NCBI GenBank assembly: GCA_040218415.1
Contig: JAVJRN010000055.1
Span: 1-64,000, forward strand
Length of the DNA: 64,000 nucleotides
Direction of reading: 5' to 3'
From: JAVJRN01 sp040218415
Lineage (GTDB): Bacteria > Bacteroidota > Bacteroidia > Cytophagales > Cyclobacteriaceae
The notes beneath the pieces are model-generated. The model saw only the letters and a program-made list of their open reading frames with translations, did not search any database and had not been told where the DNA came from. The stretch's first letter is position 1; the number at the start of each line of letters is the position of its first letter. Of this stretch, positions 56,279 to 64,000 are shown piece by piece. A program made the position numbers and the translations under genes.

Positions 56279-57571
56279 TTATTGCCAAGGAATCTTCCCT
56301 GATTGTTGAATGTGTTCCGTCATTTTTTTTAATAATTCTTTCTCCTTTTCCTTATTGACTAAAGGCTCTTGCTCTGTGGAATCTTGTGAAAGGTTGTAAA
56401 GCGTGAAAGGCTCGAAAGGTGAGTTTTGTAAGTACTTGTGCGTGCCATCTGATATTGCGTAATAGGCCTGACCTCCAAACCTATTTCCTTCTCTTCGCAC
56501 CCAAATCATGTCATCACGATTCGCCGCAGCTAAGGCGGCACTTAGATCAATCTCTTCTTTGGATTTTCTGCCGGCCAAATCGGGAAGCAATCGATAAAAA
56601 TCCATGAGGAGAAACGTCTGGTTGGTAACACTAGCTGCTAGCTCGTCTGGCCAAGACATGATACAAGGAATTCGAATACCACCTTCCAACATATCGCCTT
56701 TTCCTCCATTAAAAGGAGCATTGTTTGCACCGTAGCGCAGTGCGCCTCCATTATCCGAAGTGAATATAATTAGTGTTTCTTCATATTCACCCGATTCCTT
56801 TAAGTAAGCGATCAGTCTCCCAACATTATGGTCAAGGTGCTCTACCATCGCAATCATTTTTTGTCGTTTAAGCGAAACATCGGGCAGTCGATCTTGAACA
56901 CGCTCCAGAAAATCTGCTGGCGGCTGCACAGGATCGTGGGGTGCATTGTATGCTAGAAATAAAAAGAATGGATCTTTCAACTTTTTACTTTCATTTAAAT
57001 AATTAAGTGTCCAATCTGTGAAAAGGTCGGTCGCATGTCCCTTGGGTTCGATGACATGCTCATTTTCTCGCATCCAGTTTTTGTCTGCTCGCAGATGTGT
57101 ATAATAGTCATCCATCATGTCTCCAACGAACCCTTTGAAATGATCAAATCCTCTGTCATTGGGTAAATCAGGAGATTTGTATCCCAAATGCCATTTGCCA
57201 ATCAATGCGGTTTGATAACTGAGTTTTTTAAACTGCGATGGCAAAGAAACAAGGTCATCTCTGAGGTTACCCCAGGTATTGTGAGGTATGTCTCTAATCA
57301 CACCAGGCACACCCACACGATCAGGATAATCTCCAAAAAGAATAGCTGCCCTACTTGGTGAACAGACGGTGCTATTGGCGTAAGCTCGGTTAAACTGAAC
57401 ACCCCCTTTAGCCAGCTCATCCAGAAAGGGAGTTTTCACATCTTTGGCGCCATAGCTACCGAGCTCGCCATAGCCAAGATCATCTGCCAAGATGAACAAG
57501 ACATTTGGTTGAGCCTTCCCCATCAATCCGATGAAAAGGCTAAGGCATAGGATGAGAAATCTTCCAACCAT
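56279..57571 (-). CDS. Formylglycine arylsulfatase-type S1 sulfatase
   Basis: A 430-residue exported enzyme (signal peptide 1-20, LMGKA). FILADDLGYGELGSYG with metal Asp30/Asp31, VCSPSRAAILFG with Cys70, GKWHLGY, APHDPVQPP and TSDNGGALRYGANNAPFNGGKG complete the classical arylsulfatase set (N-acetylgalactosamine-6-sulfatase/arylsulfatase A-like). Compact, with no C-terminal extension. Closest in motif to widespread S1_16/S1_20-type enzymes of marine Bacteroidota; the substrate is open. 15 bases after SusD. Confidence 0.88.
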   Translation of the reverse strand: MVGRFLILCLSLFIGLMGKAQPNVLFILADDLGYGELGSYGAKDVKTPFLDELAKGGVQFNRAYANSTVCSPSRAAILFGDYPDRVGVPGVIRDIPHNTWGNLRDDLVSLPSQFKKLSYQTALIGKWHLGYKSPDLPNDRGFDHFKGFVGDMMDDYYTHLRADKNWMRENEHVIEPKGHATDLFTDWTLNYLNESKKLKDPFFLFLAYNAPHDPVQPPADFLERVQDRLPDVSLKRQKMIAMVEHLDHNVGRLIAYLKESGEYEETLIIFTSDNGGALRYGANNAPFNGGKGDMLEGGIRIPCIMSWPDELAASVTNQTFLLMDFYRLLPDLAGRKSKEEIDLSAALAAANRDDMIWVRREGNRFGGQAYYAISDGTHKYLQNSPFEPFTLYNLSQDSTEQEPLVNKEKEKELLKKMTEHIQQSGKIPWQ

Positions 57572-57586
57572 CTATTGATTGCTGAA

Positions 57587-59176
57587 TTAATCGATGGCGT
57601 TGTTAACCGAAGTTTCCGTAAGCGGAATAGGCCATAGATAATCTTCTGGATCACGTCTTCCATTTGTCGCTCCGATTGTTATGGTGCAATATTCATCATA
57701 CACTCCCAATCGGGTAATGTCAAAATATCTGTGCCCTTCCATGATCAACTCTGCAGCTCTTTCCCTGAGTAAGACACTTCGAAACTGATCCATGCCAGTG
57801 ATCAAAGCACCATCATAATCTTCCATGCCTACTCTCTGTCGTAGGATATTGAAATCAACATTGGCTGCAGATGGATCGTTGTTCAATTCGGCTAGAGCTT
57901 CAGCACGCATCAGGTAAACATCCGCCAGCCTAATCACATGCCAATTTTGACCACTTGTATACTCGGTAGTCGCTGACCGATCAATGTACTTAGAACTAAA
58001 AACTCTGTAAAGAATGCCGCGAGATTCTCCTGTTCGAATATCAGTTCTGAAATAACCATTCATATTGAGGTTTATCTCATACCTTATCGTCTCATCTTGA
58101 TAGGCTGTAATGATAGAGTTTAAGAACCTCGGGTCAGCTCTATCTATTTGGTTGAGAATAAATGCACCAACAAATTTGTTAGCTCCACCAAAGCCTCCTC
58201 CACTCAAGCCGGCATTTCTCGGTGTGAATAGATTAGACAAAGCAGTACCCTGCTCGGTCAGTGATGATCCCTGTATTTCAAAAATCATCTCCTGATTGTT
58301 GCCATTGTCTGCATCAAAGAGACCCGTCCATTCGTCTAATGTGCCAATGAGTGACTGATTACCGGAGTTAATTACCATATCTGCGTGATCCACTGCTTTT
58401 TGATAATAAAAACTAGGATCTTCTGGAAAATCTAAATAAAGTTGATTTCCTAAAACTCCTTCTAAAGCGGTTCTTTTTGCCGAAGCTATTCTCAGATAGG
58501 CCTTGGTCAATAAAGCATGCGCGGCACTGTTGGTAGCTCTACCAACATTATTTGTATATCCACCTCTGGTCTCACCTTTATCCCAACAATTAGCGGCAGC
58601 AAAATCCAAATCATCCAATATCAACTGATATACCTCTGTGATTTTAGAAACAGGCAGTCCTTCAGTCTGACCTACCTCAATCGGCGCTGTACGGAGTGGT
58701 ACCTCGCCAAAGGTTCTTACCAGATTGAAATAGTGGAGTCCTCTTAAAAAACGAGCTTCACCCACAATCCGATTCCTCAGCGTGTCGTTCATTACGTCTA
58801 TATTTGGAACATTTGCAATCACATTATTGGCGTCACGAATGGCGATATAAATGTCTTCCCAAGCTGTCGGCAAGTTTCTGCTCGTATTGACAATATTGCC
58901 TCTTATGAAATCTCCATGATTATCACTGGAAGATCCTATGTCTGAGGCTGCTATGAGATTTGACAACCACAGTTGTCTATAGTATCCGTTACCAGATTTA
59001 AGCTGTGCATATGCCGCTGTGAGTGCTGCGAGTGCGTCATCTTCGTTTTGATAGAAAGCTCCTGCATCGAGCTGTGTGAGTGGTTCTTCTTTCAGCAAAT
59101 CCTCACATGAAGTAGCTACTGAAATGAAAAGAACTAAGAAAACTACCTTCTGAATATTATAGATGAGATATTTCAT
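57587..59176 (-). CDS. SusD-like glycan-binding lipoprotein
   Basis: A 529-residue lipoprotein (lipobox ATSC, Cys24). N-terminal TPR-like SusD fold (YQNEDDALAALTAAYAQLK, EARFLRGLHYFNLVRTFGEVPL) and the C-terminal half closing with ERAAELIMEGHRYFDITRLG and DPEDYLWPIP, the most conserved SusD/RagB strings. It caps the SusC barrel on the cell surface and binds the incoming oligosaccharide. 12 bases downstream of SusC, in the usual order. Confidence 0.95.
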   Translation of the reverse strand: MKYLIYNIQKVVFLVLFISVATSCEDLLKEEPLTQLDAGAFYQNEDDALAALTAAYAQLKSGNGYYRQLWLSNLIAASDIGSSSDNHGDFIRGNIVNTSRNLPTAWEDIYIAIRDANNVIANVPNIDVMNDTLRNRIVGEARFLRGLHYFNLVRTFGEVPLRTAPIEVGQTEGLPVSKITEVYQLILDDLDFAAANCWDKGETRGGYTNNVGRATNSAAHALLTKAYLRIASAKRTALEGVLGNQLYLDFPEDPSFYYQKAVDHADMVINSGNQSLIGTLDEWTGLFDADNGNNQEMIFEIQGSSLTEQGTALSNLFTPRNAGLSGGGFGGANKFVGAFILNQIDRADPRFLNSIITAYQDETIRYEINLNMNGYFRTDIRTGESRGILYRVFSSKYIDRSATTEYTSGQNWHVIRLADVYLMRAEALAELNNDPSAANVDFNILRQRVGMEDYDGALITGMDQFRSVLLRERAAELIMEGHRYFDITRLGVYDEYCTITIGATNGRRDPEDYLWPIPLTETSVNNAID

Positions 59177-59188
59177 GTTGCTGCTTTT

Positions 59189-62100
59189 TTAAAAATTAAA
59201 TTTCAATCCTAGTATGTAAGACTTCACGCCTGGATAGGTACCAAAGTCAACACCTCTACGCTGAGGATCTTTATTGTACGCCTGTGTTTCCGGATCGTAT
59301 CCGGGATAATCGGTGATGGTAAAAAGATTACGCCCTGAGATATACATTCTCAAGCTTTGACCATTGCTAAACGGATGCGTGTAACCCAGGTTGATATTCT
59401 TCAATCTGACAAATGAACCGTCTTGAATCTGTCTATCTGAAGGCAATGCACGGACTCCAGTGTCACCGCTAAATGGTGCAGGATTCACCGCACCTTCGGT
59501 TCTATCTGCAGACGCATCATATCTAACTGTTCCATCCCCCTGAGAATAGGTAAATGGTGCATTCCAAGATTGATCATAAGCAGATTTGAGAACATTTCTG
59601 CTTGCATTCATTCCGGCAATCTGCCATGAGTCCACCCAGAAGATATCCCCGCCTTTTTGACCAGTGATCAAAATACTGAGATCCCATTTTTTATAGGTAA
59701 AGTTATTAGTCACAGCATAAGTAAAATCAGGGTTTGGATCACCTATTTGTACATAGTCATCAAAATTGATCACTTGAAGATCTAAAGGATCACCGTTTTC
59801 ATCCAAGTCAACAGAATTATTGATGTATTTTATTTCACCAGGAGCTGCTCCTTCTATGCCACTCGCATTAGCCTCTTCCCAATTAGCATATATCCCTTCT
59901 GTCTGCGCTCCCCAAAAGATACCTAGTGGTGAGCCTTCTTTGAACAGAATCGGATTGGTTCGTGTAAATCCAACTACCGGACCTAATTGAAACTCAAGGT
60001 TGGAGTTAAGGGAAAGAAGCTCGTTTCTGTTTCTGGAAAAGTTAACATTTGTATTCCACTGAAAAGCATCATTATTAATAACATCTGCACCTATGGAGAG
60101 GTCAAAACCTTTGTTCTCGATTGATCCGAAATTATCAATTATCTCTGCGTATCCGTTGGAAGCTGGAAGCTGCACTCGCTGGAGTAAGTTGTTGGTTTCC
60201 TTCAAGTAAGCGTCGAAAGTAATCCTAATACGGGCATCAATAATATTCAATTCCAAACCTAGATTGTATTGATCTGTTGTTTCCCAAGTCAAATTAGGGT
60301 TGCTAAGATTTTCCTGATAAAATCCAGTAACCAACGAGTTGTCAAAGTTGTAACGGATCGGACTCATCAAGGCTAATGACTGAAAAGGAGCGATTGGGTT
60401 ACTACCCGTTTGTCCATAAGATGCTCTGACTTTCATGAAAGAAATAGCCCTCACGTTTTTAAGAAATTTCTCACGAGAGACAATCCAACCCAAACTTGCT
60501 GATGGGAAAAATGCTGCTCTTTGGTTTTTCGCAAACTTAGAAGAGGCATCAACTCGCGCATTTACGTCAAAGAAATATTTCTTTTTATAGTTATAACCTA
60601 CTCTAGCAAGTCCCGACAAAAGAGAAAATTGATTGAAAATGGAAACAGGCACAAGGATATCAGTAGCCGATTCGAAAGTGTAGAAGGCTGTCTCATCATT
60701 CCCGAAACCAAACGCTTTGCTGAAAAGCCGCCTATCATTGGTCTGCTCATAAGTACCTATGGCTATGGCATCTATTCGATGCTTGTTAATCTGCTTTTGG
60801 TACCTCACATTGGCCTCTAGGTAACCTTTGAATCTATCGTTATATGCTTGAGTTGCCTCTCCGCCATTTCTTCTTCCTCGTGTGGTGGTTGTAGGAAAAT
60901 AAGAGTCTCGGGTACTTCTTTGATAGTTGAAAGCTCCTTTTACAATGGCAGTCAGGTTTTTGTTGATACTGTAATTGAGACTTAGCGACTGCAGGAGGTT
61001 GAATGTTTTTTTCTCATCTATTAGTTCAGTAGCTAAGGTATATGGATTAGAAACTGCATTTCCGTTATTCAAGTCAGCATACTCGCCATCTTCCTCTCCA
61101 AACGCCAAGCGATCGAAAATAGGTTGAAACTGTAACGTTTGAGAAACGACACCTCGTTGTTCAAAAATCTCGCCGTTACCTGAGGATGAAGCATTCCCCC
61201 AGCTCCTGGCCAAGTTGGTTTTAGAATAAATTTTCAAATTATTGCCAGCATTTCTCGATGCATTGATCGAAAAGGTAGCTCGATTGAAGTCAGAATTGAG
61301 AATTACCCCTTGATTGTTCAATATACCAAGACTTATAGCCACAGTACCATCGGGGGACCCTCCTCGATAGGATAAGTTCACGGCATTTGAATACGCTTGA
61401 CGATAAGTAATGTCTTGCCAATCTGTATCGATACCAGTAGTAGTGGGGTATGGGAGTCCAAAATCTGCTAATTCAGGGAAGTTGGCTACTGTAAGCTGTT
61501 GCGTACCATCAAACACGACACCTCCAGGCGTATTTGGATCTGTGATGTTGGAGTATAGCCGATTGAGCGCGCGCTGGTTCATGTACTGTTCAAACTCTGG
61601 TCCAGAGAGCACGTCCAATTTATTATTCACTTCAGCCATAGTCTGATCCACTACAATATCAAAAGAGTGTTTACCACCAGATTTATCTGCGGTCTTTGTC
61701 GTAATGATTACAACACCATTGGCGCCTCTTGCACCGTATAAAGCCGTGGCAGCAGCATCTTTCATAATTTCGACCTTCTCAATATCATTAGGATTAAGGA
61801 AACTTAAAGAACTTTGGGCTTGACCACCACCAGCATTTCCCTGTGCATCTTCTATGGGATTAATGGGAATCCCATCCACTACATATAGCGGCTGTGTACC
61901 GCCAAGAATAGAGTTCGTTCCTCTGATAGCAATGCCTATCCCTCCACCTGGCTCAGCACTTTCACTTACTACCACTCCCGCCACTTGCCCTTGCAGGATA
62001 TTTTCTATGGAGTTGCCACGCACTCGCGAGATTTCTTCAGAGCCCACCTGGGCGATTGATCCTGTGAGTGCCTCTTTGGTGACATCAAAATAACCTTGAC

Positions 62101-62410
62101 TAACTACGACTACCTCATCGAGTTCCTCTGCATTGTCTTCCAAGTCAACTTTGACAACAGCGGAGGTAACTTTAACTTCCTTAGTCTCAAAGCCAATAAA
62201 AGAAATAATTAAAATATCTCCTTTGCTAGCCTCAATTGTAAACTTGCCATCTATGTCCGTGATGACTCCTTTGCTGGTTCCTTTTATCTGTATGGTCGCC
62301 CCAGGTAGGGTTTCGTCTAAGCTACTAGAGCTCACTGTCCCAGTAACTTTCATGGTTTGCCCAAATAGAAGCAATGGGAAAAATGCGATTAATAATATTA
62401 TGTACCTCAT
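59189..62410 (-). CDS. SusC-like TonB-dependent glycan transporter
   Basis: A 1073-residue outer-membrane protein: signal peptide (1-17, LLFGQ), carboxypeptidase-regulatory-like domain (about 20-100, VTGTVSSSSLDETLPGATIQ), TonB-dependent plug (about 110-235, GQVAGVVVSESAEPGGGIGI, RGTNSILGGTQPLYVVDGIP), barrel (to the end, ILGLKFNF). It imports oligosaccharides using the proton motive force through TonB. Its gene is 14 bases after the GH-like lipoprotein gene. Confidence 0.95.
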   Translation of the reverse strand: MRYIILLIAFFPLLLFGQTMKVTGTVSSSSLDETLPGATIQIKGTSKGVITDIDGKFTIEASKGDILIISFIGFETKEVKVTSAVVKVDLEDNAEELDEVVVVSQGYFDVTKEALTGSIAQVGSEEISRVRGNSIENILQGQVAGVVVSESAEPGGGIGIAIRGTNSILGGTQPLYVVDGIPINPIEDAQGNAGGGQAQSSLSFLNPNDIEKVEIMKDAAATALYGARGANGVVIITTKTADKSGGKHSFDIVVDQTMAEVNNKLDVLSGPEFEQYMNQRALNRLYSNITDPNTPGGVVFDGTQQLTVANFPELADFGLPYPTTTGIDTDWQDITYRQAYSNAVNLSYRGGSPDGTVAISLGILNNQGVILNSDFNRATFSINASRNAGNNLKIYSKTNLARSWGNASSSGNGEIFEQRGVVSQTLQFQPIFDRLAFGEEDGEYADLNNGNAVSNPYTLATELIDEKKTFNLLQSLSLNYSINKNLTAIVKGAFNYQRSTRDSYFPTTTTRGRRNGGEATQAYNDRFKGYLEANVRYQKQINKHRIDAIAIGTYEQTNDRRLFSKAFGFGNDETAFYTFESATDILVPVSIFNQFSLLSGLARVGYNYKKKYFFDVNARVDASSKFAKNQRAAFFPSASLGWIVSREKFLKNVRAISFMKVRASYGQTGSNPIAPFQSLALMSPIRYNFDNSLVTGFYQENLSNPNLTWETTDQYNLGLELNIIDARIRITFDAYLKETNNLLQRVQLPASNGYAEIIDNFGSIENKGFDLSIGADVINNDAFQWNTNVNFSRNRNELLSLNSNLEFQLGPVVGFTRTNPILFKEGSPLGIFWGAQTEGIYANWEEANASGIEGAAPGEIKYINNSVDLDENGDPLDLQVINFDDYVQIGDPNPDFTYAVTNNFTYKKWDLSILITGQKGGDIFWVDSWQIAGMNASRNVLKSAYDQSWNAPFTYSQGDGTVRYDASADRTEGAVNPAPFSGDTGVRALPSDRQIQDGSFVRLKNINLGYTHPFSNGQSLRMYISGRNLFTITDYPGYDPETQAYNKDPQRRGVDFGTYPGVKSYILGLKFNF

Positions 62411-62424
62411 GTTAGATGGATTGG

Positions 62425-63747
62425 TTAATGTGTGTTTGCTGTAACTAGACTTTCACTAGACTTTAAGGAATTGAATTGCAGGGCTTTCTTGTAGTATTCG
62501 ACCTGACTCGGCATCTGGCTGTTTTTCTTATAGTAGTCTGTTAAGTACTGCTTGGAGTCTTCATAAAAATTGTAGTGGGTATGCCATATTTTTTGTTTTT
62601 CGCCCTTGTCATCAATAAGCCAGTAGCCCACCTGCTCTTTGGTGTCAGCTTTGATTTCATTGTTATACATTTCCCAATATAAGATAAATGGAGTCCCCCA
62701 CTCAAGGCCAGTTTTGATTACCCACTTGGAGCGATTGTCTTGATCTATCTGATTATAACTGATGGCTGGACTTCCGTACTCTCCTATCCATACACGCTTT
62801 CCTTTCGGCAAATTTTCTTTTGGCGACAGTTTTGATTCTATGTAATTCAGTGACTCTTTAAGTGTTTTGTTCAAATCTGCTTCAGTCTTGTATGGGTTGG
62901 TAGCATCGTAAGAAGAGTATGAAACAAAGTCAGGATTAACCTCCGAAATTATAGAATTAGTAACTGTCAATTTATCTGGGTTTTCAATACCCGCCCTTAC
63001 CAAATTCACTTCTATATAATTGTACACTTCCATGCCTTTTGGTGGAAAATCTCGCTTGGCATCATCTATTGCCTTTTGGCGAACTTTCTCCCATTTAATC
63101 ATTCCTTCAAGTGTTTCAATATCTACTTTTTTGGTACGATCGTAATGCCATCTCAGGTGCCAGTCTCCTTCCCAGTGACCTAAATAAAAGGCTTTGCCCG
63201 AACCCTGATAGGTCGTCAATAAATGTTTAGTGAAATCATAAAGCTCGGCGTAGAGTGCCTCTGCGTAATTATCCGAATAACCTCCGATGAACTTAATCTG
63301 TGTAGTGTCATTCTTTTCGCCCTCTGGCTCTGGAGAATATTGGCTGAAACCGTAAACCCAGATGTGATAGTACTTGAAATCCATATTCAGCACTTTTTGC
63401 ATGGATGGCTCCATGGATGCTAAATCCGTGAGACTTTTGATGTTCTTATTCTCGGGCAAGTCATAGTTCTCTGTACAATACCTCGGGTGCATGGAGAACT
63501 TTAAGAGATTGGATCCCATGTCTTGTATCTGCTGAGCAGTTTCTACCAGATCAGTCTCATTGGAGAATTTGTATTTCGCGCCGACGGTTTGCGTTCCGAT
63601 TACGTAGTTGTAGTTAGCTAAGGCTTCTTCTGTTAACTCTAGTGCCTTGGTTGCCTTGGTGTCAGCGCAACTTTGCAAGAGCCAAACCGAGAATAACGCA
63701 AAGACTCCAGCTAAAAGGTGCTTGATGAGATTTCTGAATTTTTCCAT
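62425..63747 (-). CDS. GH-like surface lipoprotein, paralogue of the 55068 protein
   Basis: A 440-residue lipoprotein (lipobox LQSC, Cys27). Same marker order as the 55068 product: GTQTVGAKYKF, DMGSNLLKFSM, HWEGDW (191-196), YNYIEVN with Glu246, VSYSSYD, IGEYGS with Glu323, LYWEMYNNE. Lipid anchoring and position before SusC suggest it acts at the cell surface, making the first cuts. ATG 63747 chosen as it directly precedes the leader. It is the first structural gene of the locus; the 82-base gap to the regulator gene must hold its promoter. Confidence 0.72.
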   Translation of the reverse strand: MEKFRNLIKHLLAGVFALFSVWLLQSCADTKATKALELTEEALANYNYVIGTQTVGAKYKFSNETDLVETAQQIQDMGSNLLKFSMHPRYCTENYDLPENKNIKSLTDLASMEPSMQKVLNMDFKYYHIWVYGFSQYSPEPEGEKNDTTQIKFIGGYSDNYAEALYAELYDFTKHLLTTYQGSGKAFYLGHWEGDWHLRWHYDRTKKVDIETLEGMIKWEKVRQKAIDDAKRDFPPKGMEVYNYIEVNLVRAGIENPDKLTVTNSIISEVNPDFVSYSSYDATNPYKTEADLNKTLKESLNYIESKLSPKENLPKGKRVWIGEYGSPAISYNQIDQDNRSKWVIKTGLEWGTPFILYWEMYNNEIKADTKEQVGYWLIDDKGEKQKIWHTHYNFYEDSKQYLTDYYKKNSQMPSQVEYYKKALQFNSLKSSESLVTANTH

Positions 63748-63829
63748 AGTGTCAAAGATCAATGAAGAGCGGTATTCATTGGTTTGATTACTGATCGATT
63801 ACGTCTGAAATCAGGCCAATATCAATAAA

Positions 63830-64000
63830 CTAGCCCTTTTTGCTCAAATGGAAATCACTTGGCGTCATTTTAAAATGCTTCTTAAACAAGGTGCTGAAAT
63901 ACTTGGGATCGTTAAACCCAGACTTATAAGCGACATCCTCTATTCGAATATTTGCATTATCAATCATTAACTGCTTGGCTCTATTCAGTCTCATTTCCTG
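63830..64000 (-). CDS. AraC-type transcriptional regulator, C-terminal part only (window edge)
   Basis: 56 residues plus stop, continuing off the right edge: EMRLNRAKQLMI, IEDVAYKSGFNDPKYFSTLF and FKKHFKMTPSDFHLS, the second half of an AraC helix-turn-helix. In such loci this is often the end of a hybrid two-component sensor or of a membrane-anchored AraC activator; which one cannot be seen. It most likely controls the locus starting 82 bases downstream. Confidence 0.85.
   Translation of the reverse strand, partial: QEMRLNRAKQLMIDNANIRIEDVAYKSGFNDPKYFSTLFKKHFKMTPSDFHLSKKG

Overview
The window looks like chromosomal DNA of a marine-type Bacteroidota, most likely Cytophagales-like. The signs are a SusC/SusD pair, lipoproteins with Bacteroidota-style lipoboxes, T9SS-type C-terminal domains, TPR histidine kinases, many single-gene units and low GC. 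No rRNA, tRNA or CRISPR array was seen. All family calls come from reading motifs, not from searches.

Left part (1-25 kb) is a mosaic of single genes in long, repeat-rich intergenic DNA. It opens with the 5' end of a minus-strand group II intron. Then come a signal-peptidase-like protein that lacks both catalytic residues, a 3' intron remnant, and a 12-unit array of 21-nt repeats. After these lie an AsmA-like protein, a lipoprotein azurin, a TonB-C lipoprotein, a broken CsbD-like gene, an OmpA protein, a DUF4062/STAND NTPase (defence candidate), two TPR histidine kinases (one with a CheY-like partner), an ABM-like protein, membrane and lipoproteins, and a TPR protein. Two dispersed repeat families are confined to this part: short palindromes (5 copies, 6.4-14.0 kb) and a 130-200 bp element (5 copies, all in one direction, 10.7-23.9 kb). 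Four copies of the latter sit just upstream of plus-strand genes.

Middle part (24-36.7 kb): a class III cyclase/TolB-like/TPR/AraC fusion followed by two 9-bp direct repeats and an MDR oxidoreductase-LRR lipoprotein pair; a PAS gene broken by a 16-bp duplication; an LTXXQ-like/outer-membrane-barrel operon; a barrel protein; an ArfB-type hydrolase; a Cys-rich lipoprotein; and a relic of class III fructose-bisphosphatase.

Right part (36.7-64 kb) is one minus-strand polysaccharide utilisation locus. In transcription order it holds an AraC-type regulator (C-terminus only, cut by the window), a GH-like lipoprotein, SusC, SusD, a sulfatase, a second GH-like protein, a sulfatase, a 1702-residue G8-like/GH-like/beta-helix/T9SS fusion, a sulfatase, a secreted beta-helix protein, a sulfatase, a beta-helix T9SS protein, two 57-residue PID-CTERM-type microproteins, another beta-helix T9SS protein, and an alpha/beta-hydrolase esterase. 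Four sulfatases and an esterase suggest a sulfated, perhaps acylated, marine glycan. The three GH-like domains share a motif set and two conserved glutamates, and I cannot assign them to a known family. I consider this family, with its fusion and the microprotein pair, the most interesting system in the window.
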